Position numbers and translations under genes: made by a program
Assembly: GCA_020635075.1 (NCBI GenBank)
Contig: JACKAM010000002.1
Coordinates: 372,001 to 436,000, forward strand
Direction: 5' to 3'
Origin: Pseudobdellovibrionaceae bacterium
Lineage (GTDB): Bacteria > Bdellovibrionota > Bdellovibrionia > Bdellovibrionales > UBA1609
DNA: 64,000 nucleotides
In this document: positions 35,175-43,792 of the stretch, piece after piece
Numbering within the stretch: the first letter of the stretch is position 1
Layout: the number at the start of each line of letters is the position of its first letter
Notes under the pieces: generated by a model
What the model saw: only the letters and a program-made list of their open reading frames with translations
Told to the model about the DNA's origin: nothing
The model's database searches: none

Positions 35175-38100
35175 AAAAAACTCCCAGCTTGTTTCAGCTG
35201 GGACTTCAATTGAGTACGTGGAGCTTTTAGGTCGCAGCAATTTCTCCTTTCTCCAGGGAGCCTCCCATCCAGAGGAAATGGTTTTACAGGCAAAAGCTCT
35301 CGGTTATCGTGGATTGGCCATCTGTGACATCAATGGCCTGTATGGTGTGGTTAAAGGTTTTGAGGCCGCAGAGAAACCCTCCCACTTTAGCGTTCAGGAA
35401 ATTCACACGCAGGCCGCCCGCAATAAGAACTTTCGCTATCATTTGGGGGCAGAACTCACCTTAGCCGACAAGAGTTCACTGGTTCTTCTCCCCATGAACA
35501 AAGACGGTTATTCGCGCCTGTGCCAACTGATCACTCTGGCCCGGCGTAAAGCGCCAAAGGGATATTCGGACCTCACTCTTCAGGAGATTCTCCTTCACAG
35601 CGACGACCTGATTGCCTGTCCACTTCCACCCTGGAACCTAAAGACACTTAAAAGTCTCAGGGAGATTTTTTACCGCCGGCTTTATCTTCCGGTGTGGAAA
35701 GACTTCTCCTGGTCGTCGGTGCAGCACTTTCAACAAGGACTACAGATCGAACAACAACTGGGGATCCCACTGTTTGCCACGCAACGTCCTTTTATGCACC
35801 ACCCGGATCGCAAGCCTCTCCACGATGTGTTGACCTGTATCTTCCATAAGACCAACCTGACGGAAGCCAAATCCCTACTGCTTTCCAACCGTGAGCGCCA
35901 CCTAAAGCCCCTTCATGATTTGGCTTACCTGTGGCGGGAGCGCCCTGATCTTTTGACCCGTACCGTGGAAATTGCCAATCAACTGGAGTTTTCTTTGACC
36001 GAGCTGCGCTACCAGTACCCTCAGGCTAATTTGCCTCCAGGAAAGTTGCCCGCACAGTATTTGCGTGAGCGCGTGGAGGCCGGCGTTCTTTGGCGGTATC
36101 CTGAAGGTGAACCCAAGCAGGTTCGCCAACTGATCGAGCATGAGCTGGACGTCATCACTGAGCTTCAATATGAAGATTACTTTCTCACTATCTGGGACAT
36201 TTGCGAGTTCGCCCGACGGGAAAAGATTCTCTTTCAGGGCCGGGGGTCTGCGGCCAACTCGGTGGTGTGTTATGTCCTGGGACTCACTGCGGTTGATCCC
36301 ACCCAAATTCAATTGTTGTTTGAGCGTTTTATTTCCAAAGAACGGGGAGAACCTCCGGATATTGACATTGATTTTGAAAGCGGCCGCCGTGAGGAGGTGA
36401 TTCAATACATCTACAAAAAATACGGGGCCCAGTTCGCCGCCATGGTGGCCACCGTGATCTGCTACCGCACACGCATGGCCCTTCGTGAATCCGCCAAAGT
36501 TTTGGAGATTCCCACGGCCACCATTGACCACATGATTAAATTTATGGGCCGCGAGGGCCTTAAACGCCTGATGGAAAACCCGGATAAAGCGGTTGAGTTA
36601 AAGATCCCGCCTGAGAAGTTCCAACTGCTGATGGAGGTCAGTGCTTCTCTGCAAGGCTTTCCCCGCCACCTGGGTATTCACACCGGGGGATTTTTAATTT
36701 CCCAAAGACCCATCACTGAGTGTGTCCCGGTGGAAAAGGCCACCATGGAAAATCGCTATGTGGTGCAGTGGAACAAGGATGACCTGACCACCTTAAACAT
36801 GATGAAGATTGATGTCTTGGGCTTGGGAATGCTCACCGCCTTGCAAAAGAGTTTTGCCATGTTGAGTGCGGACAAGGGCCTCTCTCTTGACCTTTCCAGC
36901 CTTCCCCCTCGTGACCAGGCCACCTATGACATGATTCAAAAGGCCGACACGGTGGGCGTTTTTCAAATTGAATCGCGGGCGCAAATGTCTCTTCTCCCCC
37001 GCTTTAAACCCAACTGTTTTTATGACCTGGTGATTGAGGTGGCCATTATCCGCCCTGGCCCTATTCAGGGCGGAATGGTCCATCCCTTTATTCGCAGAAG
37101 ACATGGCAAGGAAAAGGTCACCTATCCCCATCCCGATCTAGAACCTATTCTCGGTAAAACCTTAGGAGTTCCCATTTTTCAAGAGCAGATCATGCAGATT
37201 GCCTCAACGGTTTGTGGCTTTACTCCAGGTGAGGCTGATGAACTCAGGCGCCTGATGTCCTCAAGTTGGAAGCACCCGGATGTCATGCAAGGTCTTAGAC
37301 AGCGAATTCTCAACGGCATGCTCAATCATGGGATTAGCCTTCAGGATGGCGAACAGATTTACCGCACCATTGAGGGTTTTGCCTCCTACGGATTTCCCGA
37401 AAGTCATGCCGCCAGCTTTGCTTTGATTACCTATGCCAGTTGTTATCTCAAACGCCACCATCCGGAGGTTTTCACCTGTGCTCTTTTAAATAGCCAGCCC
37501 ATGGGCTTTTACTCCCCTCGCACATTGATTGGCGATGCGCAAAGACACAAGGTGCGCTTTTTGCCCATTCACATTCAACGCTCTGGCTATGATTACTCTT
37601 TGGAGAAACTGGTCACACTCGAAGATCGCAGCCGATGGGCCGTGCGCCTGGGGTTTCGCTCGATTTATGGCATTCAGGAAAGGCACATCCAAAGCCTTTT
37701 AGAAGAGCGACAATCCAGCGGTGAATTTAAAAATCTGGAAGATCTTGTCCGCCGCACTCGTTTGCCAAAACATATTTTGATTTCCCTGGCCGCAGCCGGG
37801 GCTTTTGAGTGTTGGGGACTCAATCCCCGAGCAGCCCTGTGGGCCTTGCAATCCTTGCAACTGGACCAACAGAGTCTTTTGTTTGGTCAGCCCCGTGAAA
37901 GCTTTGGCCAGCCCGATCAACTGATGGCTTTGCCAGGCGTGGAATACATCCCCGATGAGAACCAATGGGACAAACTCAGGCGGGAGTATCAGTCCAAAGG
38001 CTTTGCTTTAGATCATCACCCCTTAAGTTTGTTACGCCCCTCCATTGATCAGGCCAATGTAGAATTACGCAAGAACAATTACATTTGCTACATTCAGGCG

Positions 38101-38442
38101 AAAGACTTAGGACAAAAACGCAATGGCTCCAAGGTGCGCGTGGCAGGCCTCTTGAGCATCCAACAGCGCCCCCCTACCGCCAAGGGTTTTGCCTTCCTCA
38201 CCCTCGAAGATGAAACTGGTTTTTTTAATATTGTCATGACCCCACCCATTTATCAGGCCTACCGCCTGACCCTTATCCAGTCGCCTTTAATTGAAGTTCA
38301 GGGTGTTCTCGAAAAGTATGATGGGGTTCTCAATATCAAAGCCATACGACTTTGTCCCTTGCCACTCAGAGGCTGGCTCCAACCAGAACCACCAAAGTCG
38401 CTGACTTCTTCAAAGCGAGGTCTTTCGCAAAGATCTTATTGA
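35158..38442 (+). CDS. dnaE2: Error-prone DNA polymerase DnaE2 (ImuC)
   Basis: 1,094 residues from ATG 35158; a frame from 35044 would run far into imuB. N-terminal PHP domain begins EYVELLGRSNFSFLQGAS. The usual His-x-His of the PHP metal site is absent, so that domain is probably inactive. The polymerase core has PPDIDIDFESGRREEVI (catalytic Asp triad), GFPRHLGIHTGGF and FGFPESHAASFA-type motifs (YGFPESHAASFALITY). A C-terminal OB fold (about 950-1060) completes the DnaE2 type. Performs error-prone translesion synthesis with ImuA/ImuB after DNA damage. Confidence 0.95.
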   Translation: MATLIRKNSQLVSAGTSIEYVELLGRSNFSFLQGASHPEEMVLQAKALGYRGLAICDINGLYGVVKGFEAAEKPSHFSVQEIHTQAARNKNFRYHLGAELTLADKSSLVLLPMNKDGYSRLCQLITLARRKAPKGYSDLTLQEILLHSDDLIACPLPPWNLKTLKSLREIFYRRLYLPVWKDFSWSSVQHFQQGLQIEQQLGIPLFATQRPFMHHPDRKPLHDVLTCIFHKTNLTEAKSLLLSNRERHLKPLHDLAYLWRERPDLLTRTVEIANQLEFSLTELRYQYPQANLPPGKLPAQYLRERVEAGVLWRYPEGEPKQVRQLIEHELDVITELQYEDYFLTIWDICEFARREKILFQGRGSAANSVVCYVLGLTAVDPTQIQLLFERFISKERGEPPDIDIDFESGRREEVIQYIYKKYGAQFAAMVATVICYRTRMALRESAKVLEIPTATIDHMIKFMGREGLKRLMENPDKAVELKIPPEKFQLLMEVSASLQGFPRHLGIHTGGFLISQRPITECVPVEKATMENRYVVQWNKDDLTTLNMMKIDVLGLGMLTALQKSFAMLSADKGLSLDLSSLPPRDQATYDMIQKADTVGVFQIESRAQMSLLPRFKPNCFYDLVIEVAIIRPGPIQGGMVHPFIRRRHGKEKVTYPHPDLEPILGKTLGVPIFQEQIMQIASTVCGFTPGEADELRRLMSSSWKHPDVMQGLRQRILNGMLNHGISLQDGEQIYRTIEGFASYGFPESHAASFALITYASCYLKRHHPEVFTCALLNSQPMGFYSPRTLIGDAQRHKVRFLPIHIQRSGYDYSLEKLVTLEDRSRWAVRLGFRSIYGIQERHIQSLLEERQSSGEFKNLEDLVRRTRLPKHILISLAAAGAFECWGLNPRAALWALQSLQLDQQSLLFGQPRESFGQPDQLMALPGVEYIPDENQWDKLRREYQSKGFALDHHPLSLLRPSIDQANVELRKNNYICYIQAKDLGQKRNGSKVRVAGLLSIQQRPPTAKGFAFLTLEDETGFFNIVMTPPIYQAYRLTLIQSPLIEVQGVLEKYDGVLNIKAIRLCPLPLRGWLQPEPPKSLTSSKRGLSQRSY

Positions 38443-38481
38443 TTTAAAACCGACCTATTTAACTGTTTGTATTGAGCTGAG

Positions 38482-38865
38482 TTAGCGAGCCGCTTTAGGA
38501 GCAGTTTCAGAAGTGGGAAGGCGGGCCGGCTGAGAACCGTAGTAAAGAAGCTCATCCACGCGCTTTTGCACGGAAAGGATTTGCTCTAAATCAGTCGGCA
38601 GTGGAATTGCCGTATTGGTGTCGGGCCCATCGCCCTCATTGTCGATCATATTGGGATCGTTTTCCGGTTTAAACTCAATCACCTGTTCGCCAGTAGATAA
38701 AGATGGCAGTTCACTGACTCCCTCTTTTTGAACCGAGTCAGCACTGGCTGCCGTCACTTCCTCATCAGCGTAAACAGAAGTATGAAGTAACCCCAAAGCC
38801 ATCAATCCAGTCACTAAAAGACTGAGCCAGATTGTCTTAGGTTGTTGTTGTTTCAAGTGCCCCAT
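38482..38865 (-). CDS. Small secreted hypothetical protein
   Basis: 127 residues from ATG 38865, which has AGGAGG seven bases upstream; the longer frame from 39024 is not supported. A basic start, one hydrophobic stretch (about 12-33) and a VYA-D cleavage site make a signal peptide. The rest is acidic and of low complexity, with a short final helix. Function unknown. Convergent with dnaE2, 39 bp apart. Confidence 0.7.
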   Translation of the reverse strand: MGHLKQQQPKTIWLSLLVTGLMALGLLHTSVYADEEVTAASADSVQKEGVSELPSLSTGEQVIEFKPENDPNMIDNEGDGPDTNTAIPLPTDLEQILSVQKRVDELLYYGSQPARLPTSETAPKAAR

Positions 38866-39085
38866 GGGGTCCTCCTGACCTCTCATAGTCCAAGAAGCGC
38901 GCCAAGGCCTGTTTTTATTAACCACCTGAAATAACAGAGAATCTTCTGAACCGGGCCAACCCTGATCAACAAAAGCCTGTCGAACTATCAGTCGCCAGCC
39001 CATTTCCCAATCAAAAACCCGCAATTATTGACCACTTACACCGTCACCCAGCCAACACCCCTTGGAGCTCATTTCCGTAGAGTGA

Positions 39086-39454
39086 CTACTGCCCATATCG
39101 CTTCTTCAGGATTCTGCGCAGGGAGGACTCTAGTTCTTGTGTTTTTTGGGTGACGAAATCCCAGATCATTTGGGCGTCGATTGTCATGTAGGCGTGGCCG
39201 ATTCTGTTTCTCAGGCCTTTTAGGGCTGGCCATTCTAAGTCTTCGGGAAAGTGTTGGATAATTCGGTCTGGGGAGGATTCTAGGTTGGTTACCTGTTCTC
39301 CCAGGTGGGATAGTTGCATGCAGATGGCATCAAAGGATTCACGCTGTTTAAGGAAGTCCTCTTTGCTGGTGTTTGCTGCGTATTCTTGAATCTTTACGCA
39401 GGCATTGATCATTTCCGTCAAATAGAGATCGCTTCCTTGGTACTTTTTAGACAT
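39086..39454 (-). CDS. hepT: HepT-type toxin (HEPN nuclease)
   Basis: 122 residues, all-helical, with the HEPN RNase motif R-x4-H-x-Y (Arg82, His87, Tyr89 in LRNRIGHAYM). HepT toxins cleave or block tRNA until AMPylated at the Tyr by their MntA partner. It overlaps the upstream antitoxin gene by 8 bp, the standard order for this pair. Complete and apparently intact. Confidence 0.92.
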   Translation of the reverse strand: MSKKYQGSDLYLTEMINACVKIQEYAANTSKEDFLKQRESFDAICMQLSHLGEQVTNLESSPDRIIQHFPEDLEWPALKGLRNRIGHAYMTIDAQMIWDFVTQKTQELESSLRRILKKRYGQ

Positions 39455-40004
39455 AGATTAAATCCTGTCGGGCAGAGGCCAAAACTTCGGGGATCATTTT
39501 ATCAAATTCAACCAAATCGACTTTGTGTCCGTCTAGAAGGGTTTCTAGAAAGGTTACTACTCTGCCGATGGTGGTGAAGCTGGGTGGTTCTGAGAACCGA
39601 ACGGCTATATCCACATCTGAATTAGTTTTGGCCTTGTCCCTTGCACAACTCCCAAAAAGGGCGATTTCTTCGATACCGAATTTTTTCTTAAGGACAGGTC
39701 GAACTAGTCTGAGAACTTCAAGGATCCGTTTCTTGCGGGGTCGCGACTTGGGAGGTGGTTTTGGTGAAACCACGAAATCCCCAATACGTATTTCCTTGCC
39801 AAAGATCTTTAGAATTTCCAATACAGTTGAGAAGCTCACACTGCCAATGCCTTGTTCAAGATTTCTCAAAGCCTTTAAGCTAATGCCGAATTTATTTGCC
39901 ACTTGGACTTGAGTCATGCCCAGGGTCATACGCTCCTCTTTCAGAGCGGCTCCTATGGCGGTCAATTCTGGCAGATTGCCTGGCATTCGTGGTTGTGCGT
40001 TCAA
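39447..40004 (-). CDS. mntA: HTH-MntA fusion antitoxin
   Basis: 185 residues: an XRE-type helix-turn-helix (about 15-70, GMTQVQVANKFGISLKALRN) joined by a Pro/Lys/Arg linker (80-92) to a minimal nucleotidyltransferase (about 93-185). The nucleotidyltransferase motif is GSCARDKAKTNSDVD (Gly118-Asp132), with a later Asp in HKVDLVEFD. MntA antitoxins AMPylate HepT. Here the DNA-binding half probably gives the operon its own repressor, and two inverted repeats lie upstream. Confidence 0.92.
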   Translation of the reverse strand: MNAQPRMPGNLPELTAIGAALKEERMTLGMTQVQVANKFGISLKALRNLEQGIGSVSFSTVLEILKIFGKEIRIGDFVVSPKPPPKSRPRKKRILEVLRLVRPVLKKKFGIEEIALFGSCARDKAKTNSDVDIAVRFSEPPSFTTIGRVVTFLETLLDGHKVDLVEFDKMIPEVLASARQDLIYV

Positions 40005-40020
40005 TTCGTTAATCCTTACG

Positions 40021-40045
40021 TTATTATCCCTAACCAGTATAATAA
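40021..40045. promoter_or_regulatory. Inverted repeat upstream of hepT/mntA (putative operator 1)
   Basis: TTATTAT (40021-40027) and ATAATAA (40039-40045), a perfect 7-bp inverted repeat 17 bp from the mntA start codon; it shares the TTATCC core with operator 2. Likely bound by the HTH half of the antitoxin. Confidence 0.5.
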
Positions 40046-40078
40046 CATGTAAGTAGCTAAAAATAATACAGTAAATTT

Positions 40079-40103
40079 AAATTATCCTAAATTGGGATAA
40101 TTT
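40079..40103. promoter_or_regulatory. Inverted repeat upstream of hepT/mntA (putative operator 2)
   Basis: AAATTATCC (40079-40087) and GGATAATTT (40095-40103), a perfect 9-bp inverted repeat with a 7-bp spacer. Typical size for an XRE dimer site. Confidence 0.55.
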
Positions 40104-40248
40104 GTGTTTTCATTCATAATATCAATAGATTAATGGAATACCAGAAAGCAATAAGGGCTAAGGCGTATAAACTCCATATTTAGCCATCGCTCAATGTATA
40201 GCACTTGATGTCAGCCGACTCCCCGATAGAAATCGGTTATGTTACTCT

Positions 40249-40374
40249 GGACTTCGGGCCGCCGGATTCTCTGATTACGAAAACCTGGAAAACTCCAACT
40301 TACCCATAGAAGTGGATATGGTAGCAGATCAGGATCTGGCGACCGACTACCGAGAAAGTGTCGAGCGAGATTAG
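40249..40374 (+). pseudogene. C-terminal remnant of a second MNT-type nucleotidyltransferase
   Basis: One plus-strand frame from about 40249 to the TAG at 40372-40374 reads as the end of a small nucleotidyltransferase. It has a SDYENLENSNLP segment, then IEVDMV (third carboxylate Asp), then a 'YRESVERD' end typical of MntA-like proteins. No start codon, ribosome binding site or GS...DxD motif is left in frame. This suggests decay of another HepT/MntA-like module beside the intact one. The gap 40104-40456 holds nothing else that I recognise. Confidence 0.5.
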
Positions 40375-40640
40375 GTTAGGATTTAGTTTTTAAGACCGCA
40401 GCTCAAACGTCGGAGTAGTGGATTGGGCGGCTGACAGGCGCCTGAAATTTGGGAACTCAGATTCTGCACATCTTGGGGGAAAGTTCCCATATGTATTTTG
40501 TTGGGTCGGGGCTTCCAGAAGTTCCTTTGTAAGTTAGTATAAATCGGTTGATGTCAAGATCACCTAAATCTAAATGGTGAAGGTAGATGCGCCCCTGTTG
40601 GTCTGTAAATAGTTTTCCTAATCGCTTTTGATACTGCCAC

Positions 40641-41066
40641 TCAACAGGTTTTCCAGGCATAAATGGTAAAGGGAATAGCCCAAATTCCTGTTCCGATGGT
40701 GTCCCAAAGACCCAATCCCCAGCGCATGGTACCAAAGGCTATACAACAGACGGCGATCCCAAGGCCTGCGCTGAGCTTAGTGGCTTTGAGGTGTTTGATC
40801 ATCAGTGAGCGAAAAAGAACCTCTTCTGAAACCGCCACAAGCACTAAGCCTATGGTCAAATCAAAATACCGAATCCAATCAGAGGGGTAGCGCGGATACC
40901 TGAATAGAGCTCCGAACTTTAAGTTGGGCGGGGGATCACCGGTTGTCATTTCCAAAAGTACTACGGCAAGGATGGAAAGCAAAACTGTGTCTCTCAACAA
41001 AACCTTAGGTTTCCAGGGTGTCAACCCAAGCGACCCGAGAGAAAAAGTGCTTCGGGCAAAGGCCAA
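40641..41066 (-). pseudogene. Degenerate CPBP-family (Abi) membrane protease
   Basis: 141 residues with hydrophobic segments and the first CPBP motif EEVLFRSL. The second motif is FGTMR, where FxxxH is expected (the metal His is missing), and the frame stops before the third motif. A further open frame (minus strand, to 40457) continues the region with a single shift. No ATG start: the first in-frame start is a TTG at 41066, right where the divergent membrane-protein frame begins. I read it as a broken copy, not an active enzyme. Confidence 0.45.
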
Positions 41067-41076
41067 ACAGCCGCCG

Positions 41077-41490
41077 ATGACGGTTTACGAGAGAGTTTTC
41101 AGATCCATTTTGAAGAGGGTCGTGGCCTTCCTTGTGGTTTACCTGTTATCTTCCATCTGGCTGTGGGGATCGGGTTGGCTATTTTCCGCAGGTACTGAGA
41201 TAGTCCTGGCGGCGGCCGTCGCACTTTTGGTGATGGTTGGTGGCCAAGTCGTTCATATCGATTACCCAGGTGAAATTCGAGATACCACACGAGAGTTTGT
41301 TCGATGGCTTTTCAGGTTTGAGTACCTAAAGGAACCCAGGCTCGTAGCGTATCTGTTTTTGTTAGTGGTCGTGGTGGGTTTGATTGCGATTTTTAAACCT
41401 CATGTTGAACAGGCCGCAAATGGAGATGAGTGGATACTAGCTCCGACTGAAAAATTTTGGATTATCGCCCCTGGGAGCTCGGATGAGTGA
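41077..41490 (+). CDS. Small membrane protein, unknown
   Basis: 137 residues from ATG 41077; the open frame reaches back to 40924 but that part overlaps the CPBP-like gene. Three hydrophobic stretches (about 12-30, 38-52, 89-107) separated by a charged loop. No family recognised and no ribosome binding site visible. It could be a true gene or part of the decaying region. Confidence 0.4.
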   Translation: MTVYERVFRSILKRVVAFLVVYLLSSIWLWGSGWLFSAGTEIVLAAAVALLVMVGGQVVHIDYPGEIRDTTREFVRWLFRFEYLKEPRLVAYLFLLVVVVGLIAIFKPHVEQAANGDEWILAPTEKFWIIAPGSSDE

Positions 41491-41579
41491 GAAAGCTCCA
41501 GAGAAACAGCCGGGGAATTTCCCTCGTCGGCAAATAGGCACCAAAAGTGATTTGCTGTTTGCCATCTGGTTCATTGGAT

Positions 41580-42029
41580 TTAGATAGGTACCAGAACAGG
41601 CTTTATCTGACATCTCCCCAAGGCCTCCCCAAGATCAGATTGAAGGAGAATGGCCTTCAGCAGGCTCTCATAACAATCATCCAGACCATAGCTCAAGGGG
41701 TTATGGCCGCCCTCAGGAACCTTGATGAAGGTCTTTTTCGCCTGGATTTGATTCTCATAGTGGTAGAGGGCTCCAGCCAGCGGGGTGGCCGGATCCTGTT
41801 CTCCCTGGATATAGTAGATGGGCACTGGAATTTGCCACTCACGGCTATCATAGAGGCGGGTCACGGGATAGGGCCCACAAGCTGAAGGTCCGAGGGTGAC
41901 ACCTACCAACTCCCCTTTTTGCAGCTCCCACTGGAAATTGCCGGGCAGTCGCATCGGATTACATCCAACCCCTCTGGGGCCCACATCAATTCTTCCCCAA
42001 GGTAAAGCCCTCAGCAGTAGTCTTGTCAA
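41580..42029 (-). pseudogene. C-terminal fragment of an alpha/beta hydrolase (S33/TAP-like)
   Basis: 149 residues that look like only the end of a hydrolase: PVPIYYIQGEQDPATPL carries the acid, and PEGGHNPL the catalytic His. The nucleophile half is missing; in this frame a TAA lies three codons upstream of the TTG start. Resembles the C-terminal part of proline iminopeptidase or TAP-like S33 peptidases. Truncated, so most likely inactive. Confidence 0.6.
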
Positions 42030-42056
42030 AAGGGCTTAGATACATCTATCTGCATA

Positions 42057-42183
42057 TGAGACAGGTCAAATGACCTTAGATGCAAGGCGGACGGTTTGAA
42101 GCGAGTGGAATCGTACTAACTGGTACGTTGGAGCGAGATTCAAACCGTCCAACGCCGCAGATGAGGTCATTTCACCTGTCTCA
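42057..42183. repeat. 127-bp imperfect palindrome
   Basis: The whole segment can fold back on itself. The outer 21 bp (TGAGACAGGT...) match with two mismatches, the middle GACGGTTTGAA pairs with TTCAAACCGTC, and the tip CGTAC pairs with GTACG. It begins at the stop codon of the nuclease gene (42181-42183). Size and form suit a MITE/REP-type element; it could also end transcription. Confidence 0.65.
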
Positions 42184-42675
42184 GAGGGAGCACCAGTCGA
42201 TGACGGGTTTCGTGCCCCCATCATACCTAAACCCCAACTTCCTCCGCAGCAACAAATCCCCAACCGACTTGTTACCGTCATAAATCACATCAGCCAGGAT
42301 TCGAAAGTACTTACCTCGTCCGACATCAAGGAGATCAATCCGCTTGGCTTTGGACAATTCCGTTTGCACCAACATCTGAGCCCGATAAGCCACATCTCTT
42401 TCACAAGGATCGAGAGAGCGCATCTCAGCGGTGTTGATCCCGGCAATGCGAATCTTAGCGTGGTGACCAAGCAGGGGATGAACGTTTTTGATATTAAAAG
42501 TCAGTGTGTCGCCATCGTAGTTGTCGACGTACTCCACACAATTGAATCTGGTTTCCGAATGTCGGCAGGTAGCCGCCATTGGGTTCGCATCAGCTTCGGC
42601 CAATGAAGTCGATGCTGTTAGAGAAACCACGCTTAAGAGAAGACCAATGTTGAAAATCTGTGCTGCTTTCTTCAC
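42181..42675 (-). CDS. Secreted thermonuclease-like nuclease (SNase family)
   Basis: 164 residues with a signal peptide (cleavage near SLA-EA, about 26). SNase fold: VDNYDGDTLTF (calcium-binding Asp region), IRIAGINTAEMR (catalytic Arg) and a late GKYFRILADVIYDG with the second Arg. Four Cys in the mature part may form disulfides, fitting an exported enzyme. Degrades DNA or RNA outside the cytoplasm. The palindrome follows its stop directly. Confidence 0.88.
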   Translation of the reverse strand: MKKAAQIFNIGLLLSVVSLTASTSLAEADANPMAATCRHSETRFNCVEYVDNYDGDTLTFNIKNVHPLLGHHAKIRIAGINTAEMRSLDPCERDVAYRAQMLVQTELSKAKRIDLLDVGRGKYFRILADVIYDGNKSVGDLLLRRKLGFRYDGGTKPVIDWCSL

Positions 42676-42937
42676 TTGTTACCCCCACATCCCTATTAAT
42701 ACCCTTCATCCTGAAGAAGTGATTGGTCTATGGGTACCGCACCAAATTTCAACAATCCACTAGATCTAGTGTTTTAAGCGCTGCATTTCTATGACCCGGG
42801 AAATCATGCCTAGTAAGTAGACATCCCTGACGCTGATCTCAGCAAATCCCTACACAATCCTTACCTGGTGCAACTTGTTCCCCATTGACAGTTTGAATCC
42901 CCTTGCGGCATAGGCGCCCCCTTAGTAAGAATCACCT

Positions 42938-43786
42938 ATGAAGCCAAACACATTCACATTTACCAAAATGAGTGGGGCGGGAAACGTCTTCCTGATGACC
43001 GACCTAAGATCTCCTGAATCCCAAAAGTTGTGGTCCCAGTTTCCGGCCAGCACCATGGATCGCAGCCAACTTTCGGGCCTGCTCTGCCAAAGTCCTTTGG
43101 GCTTTAATGCTGATGGTCTGCTATTTGTCGAACCTTGCGAGGGAAGTGAAGACTTCCAGTGGGATTTTTATAATGCCGATGGAAGCCAAGCTGAAATGTG
43201 CGGCAACGCCGCCCGCTGCGTGGCCCGCTTTGTTCACGATCTTGGTGACGTGGGACCCTCGATGAACATTCGCACGATTGCCGGACCGGTGGGGGCTCGT
43301 ATCATTGACGACTCTGAGGTCGAAGTACAAATGCCGCCCATTTCCGGAACAAAGTGGGATCAGTATGTGACCATCGACGACCTGAAAACCCATTACCATT
43401 TTGTGAATTCAGGGGTTCCTCATGCGGTAGTAGGAAATGACAATGTGATTTTGACCGAAGAAGTGCGCTTCTTTGCCTCGCGCCTACGCAACCATGAAGA
43501 CCTCCAACCCGACGGGGCCAACGTCACCTTTTTCAAACCAGTCGCAGCCGGTGAGATTCAAGCGGTCACTTACGAGCGTGGAGTGGAAAACTTCACCCAG
43601 GCCTGTGGAACGGGAGCCGTGGCAGCCGCCTGGTGCCACCACCAAAGACAGCAGGGACCCGCAACAGTTAAAGTGGGGATGCCGGGAGGACTTCTTACTG
43701 TGAACTTTTCAGGAGACCGCCCTCTTCTGGCTGGGCCGGCGGTTTATCTGGGCGAAATTAAGATCCACAGCGAATTTTTTGGGTAG
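42938..43786 (+). CDS. dapF: Diaminopimelate epimerase
   Basis: 282 residues, usual length. Both catalytic Cys regions are present: MCGNAARCVARF and FTQACGTGAVAAAW. The substrate motif at the N-terminus is FTKMSGAGNVF where KMHGLGNDF is usual. It interconverts LL- and meso-diaminopimelate for peptidoglycan and lysine. The following reductase gene starts 6 bp after its stop, so they are probably co-transcribed. Confidence 0.94.
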   Translation: MKPNTFTFTKMSGAGNVFLMTDLRSPESQKLWSQFPASTMDRSQLSGLLCQSPLGFNADGLLFVEPCEGSEDFQWDFYNADGSQAEMCGNAARCVARFVHDLGDVGPSMNIRTIAGPVGARIIDDSEVEVQMPPISGTKWDQYVTIDDLKTHYHFVNSGVPHAVVGNDNVILTEEVRFFASRLRNHEDLQPDGANVTFFKPVAAGEIQAVTYERGVENFTQACGTGAVAAAWCHHQRQQGPATVKVGMPGGLLTVNFSGDRPLLAGPAVYLGEIKIHSEFFG

Positions 43787-43792
43787 TGGCTT

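Noticed and set aside
35902..36531. 209-codon minus-strand frame
   Set aside because: Antisense to the dnaE2 polymerase core; no signal of its own.
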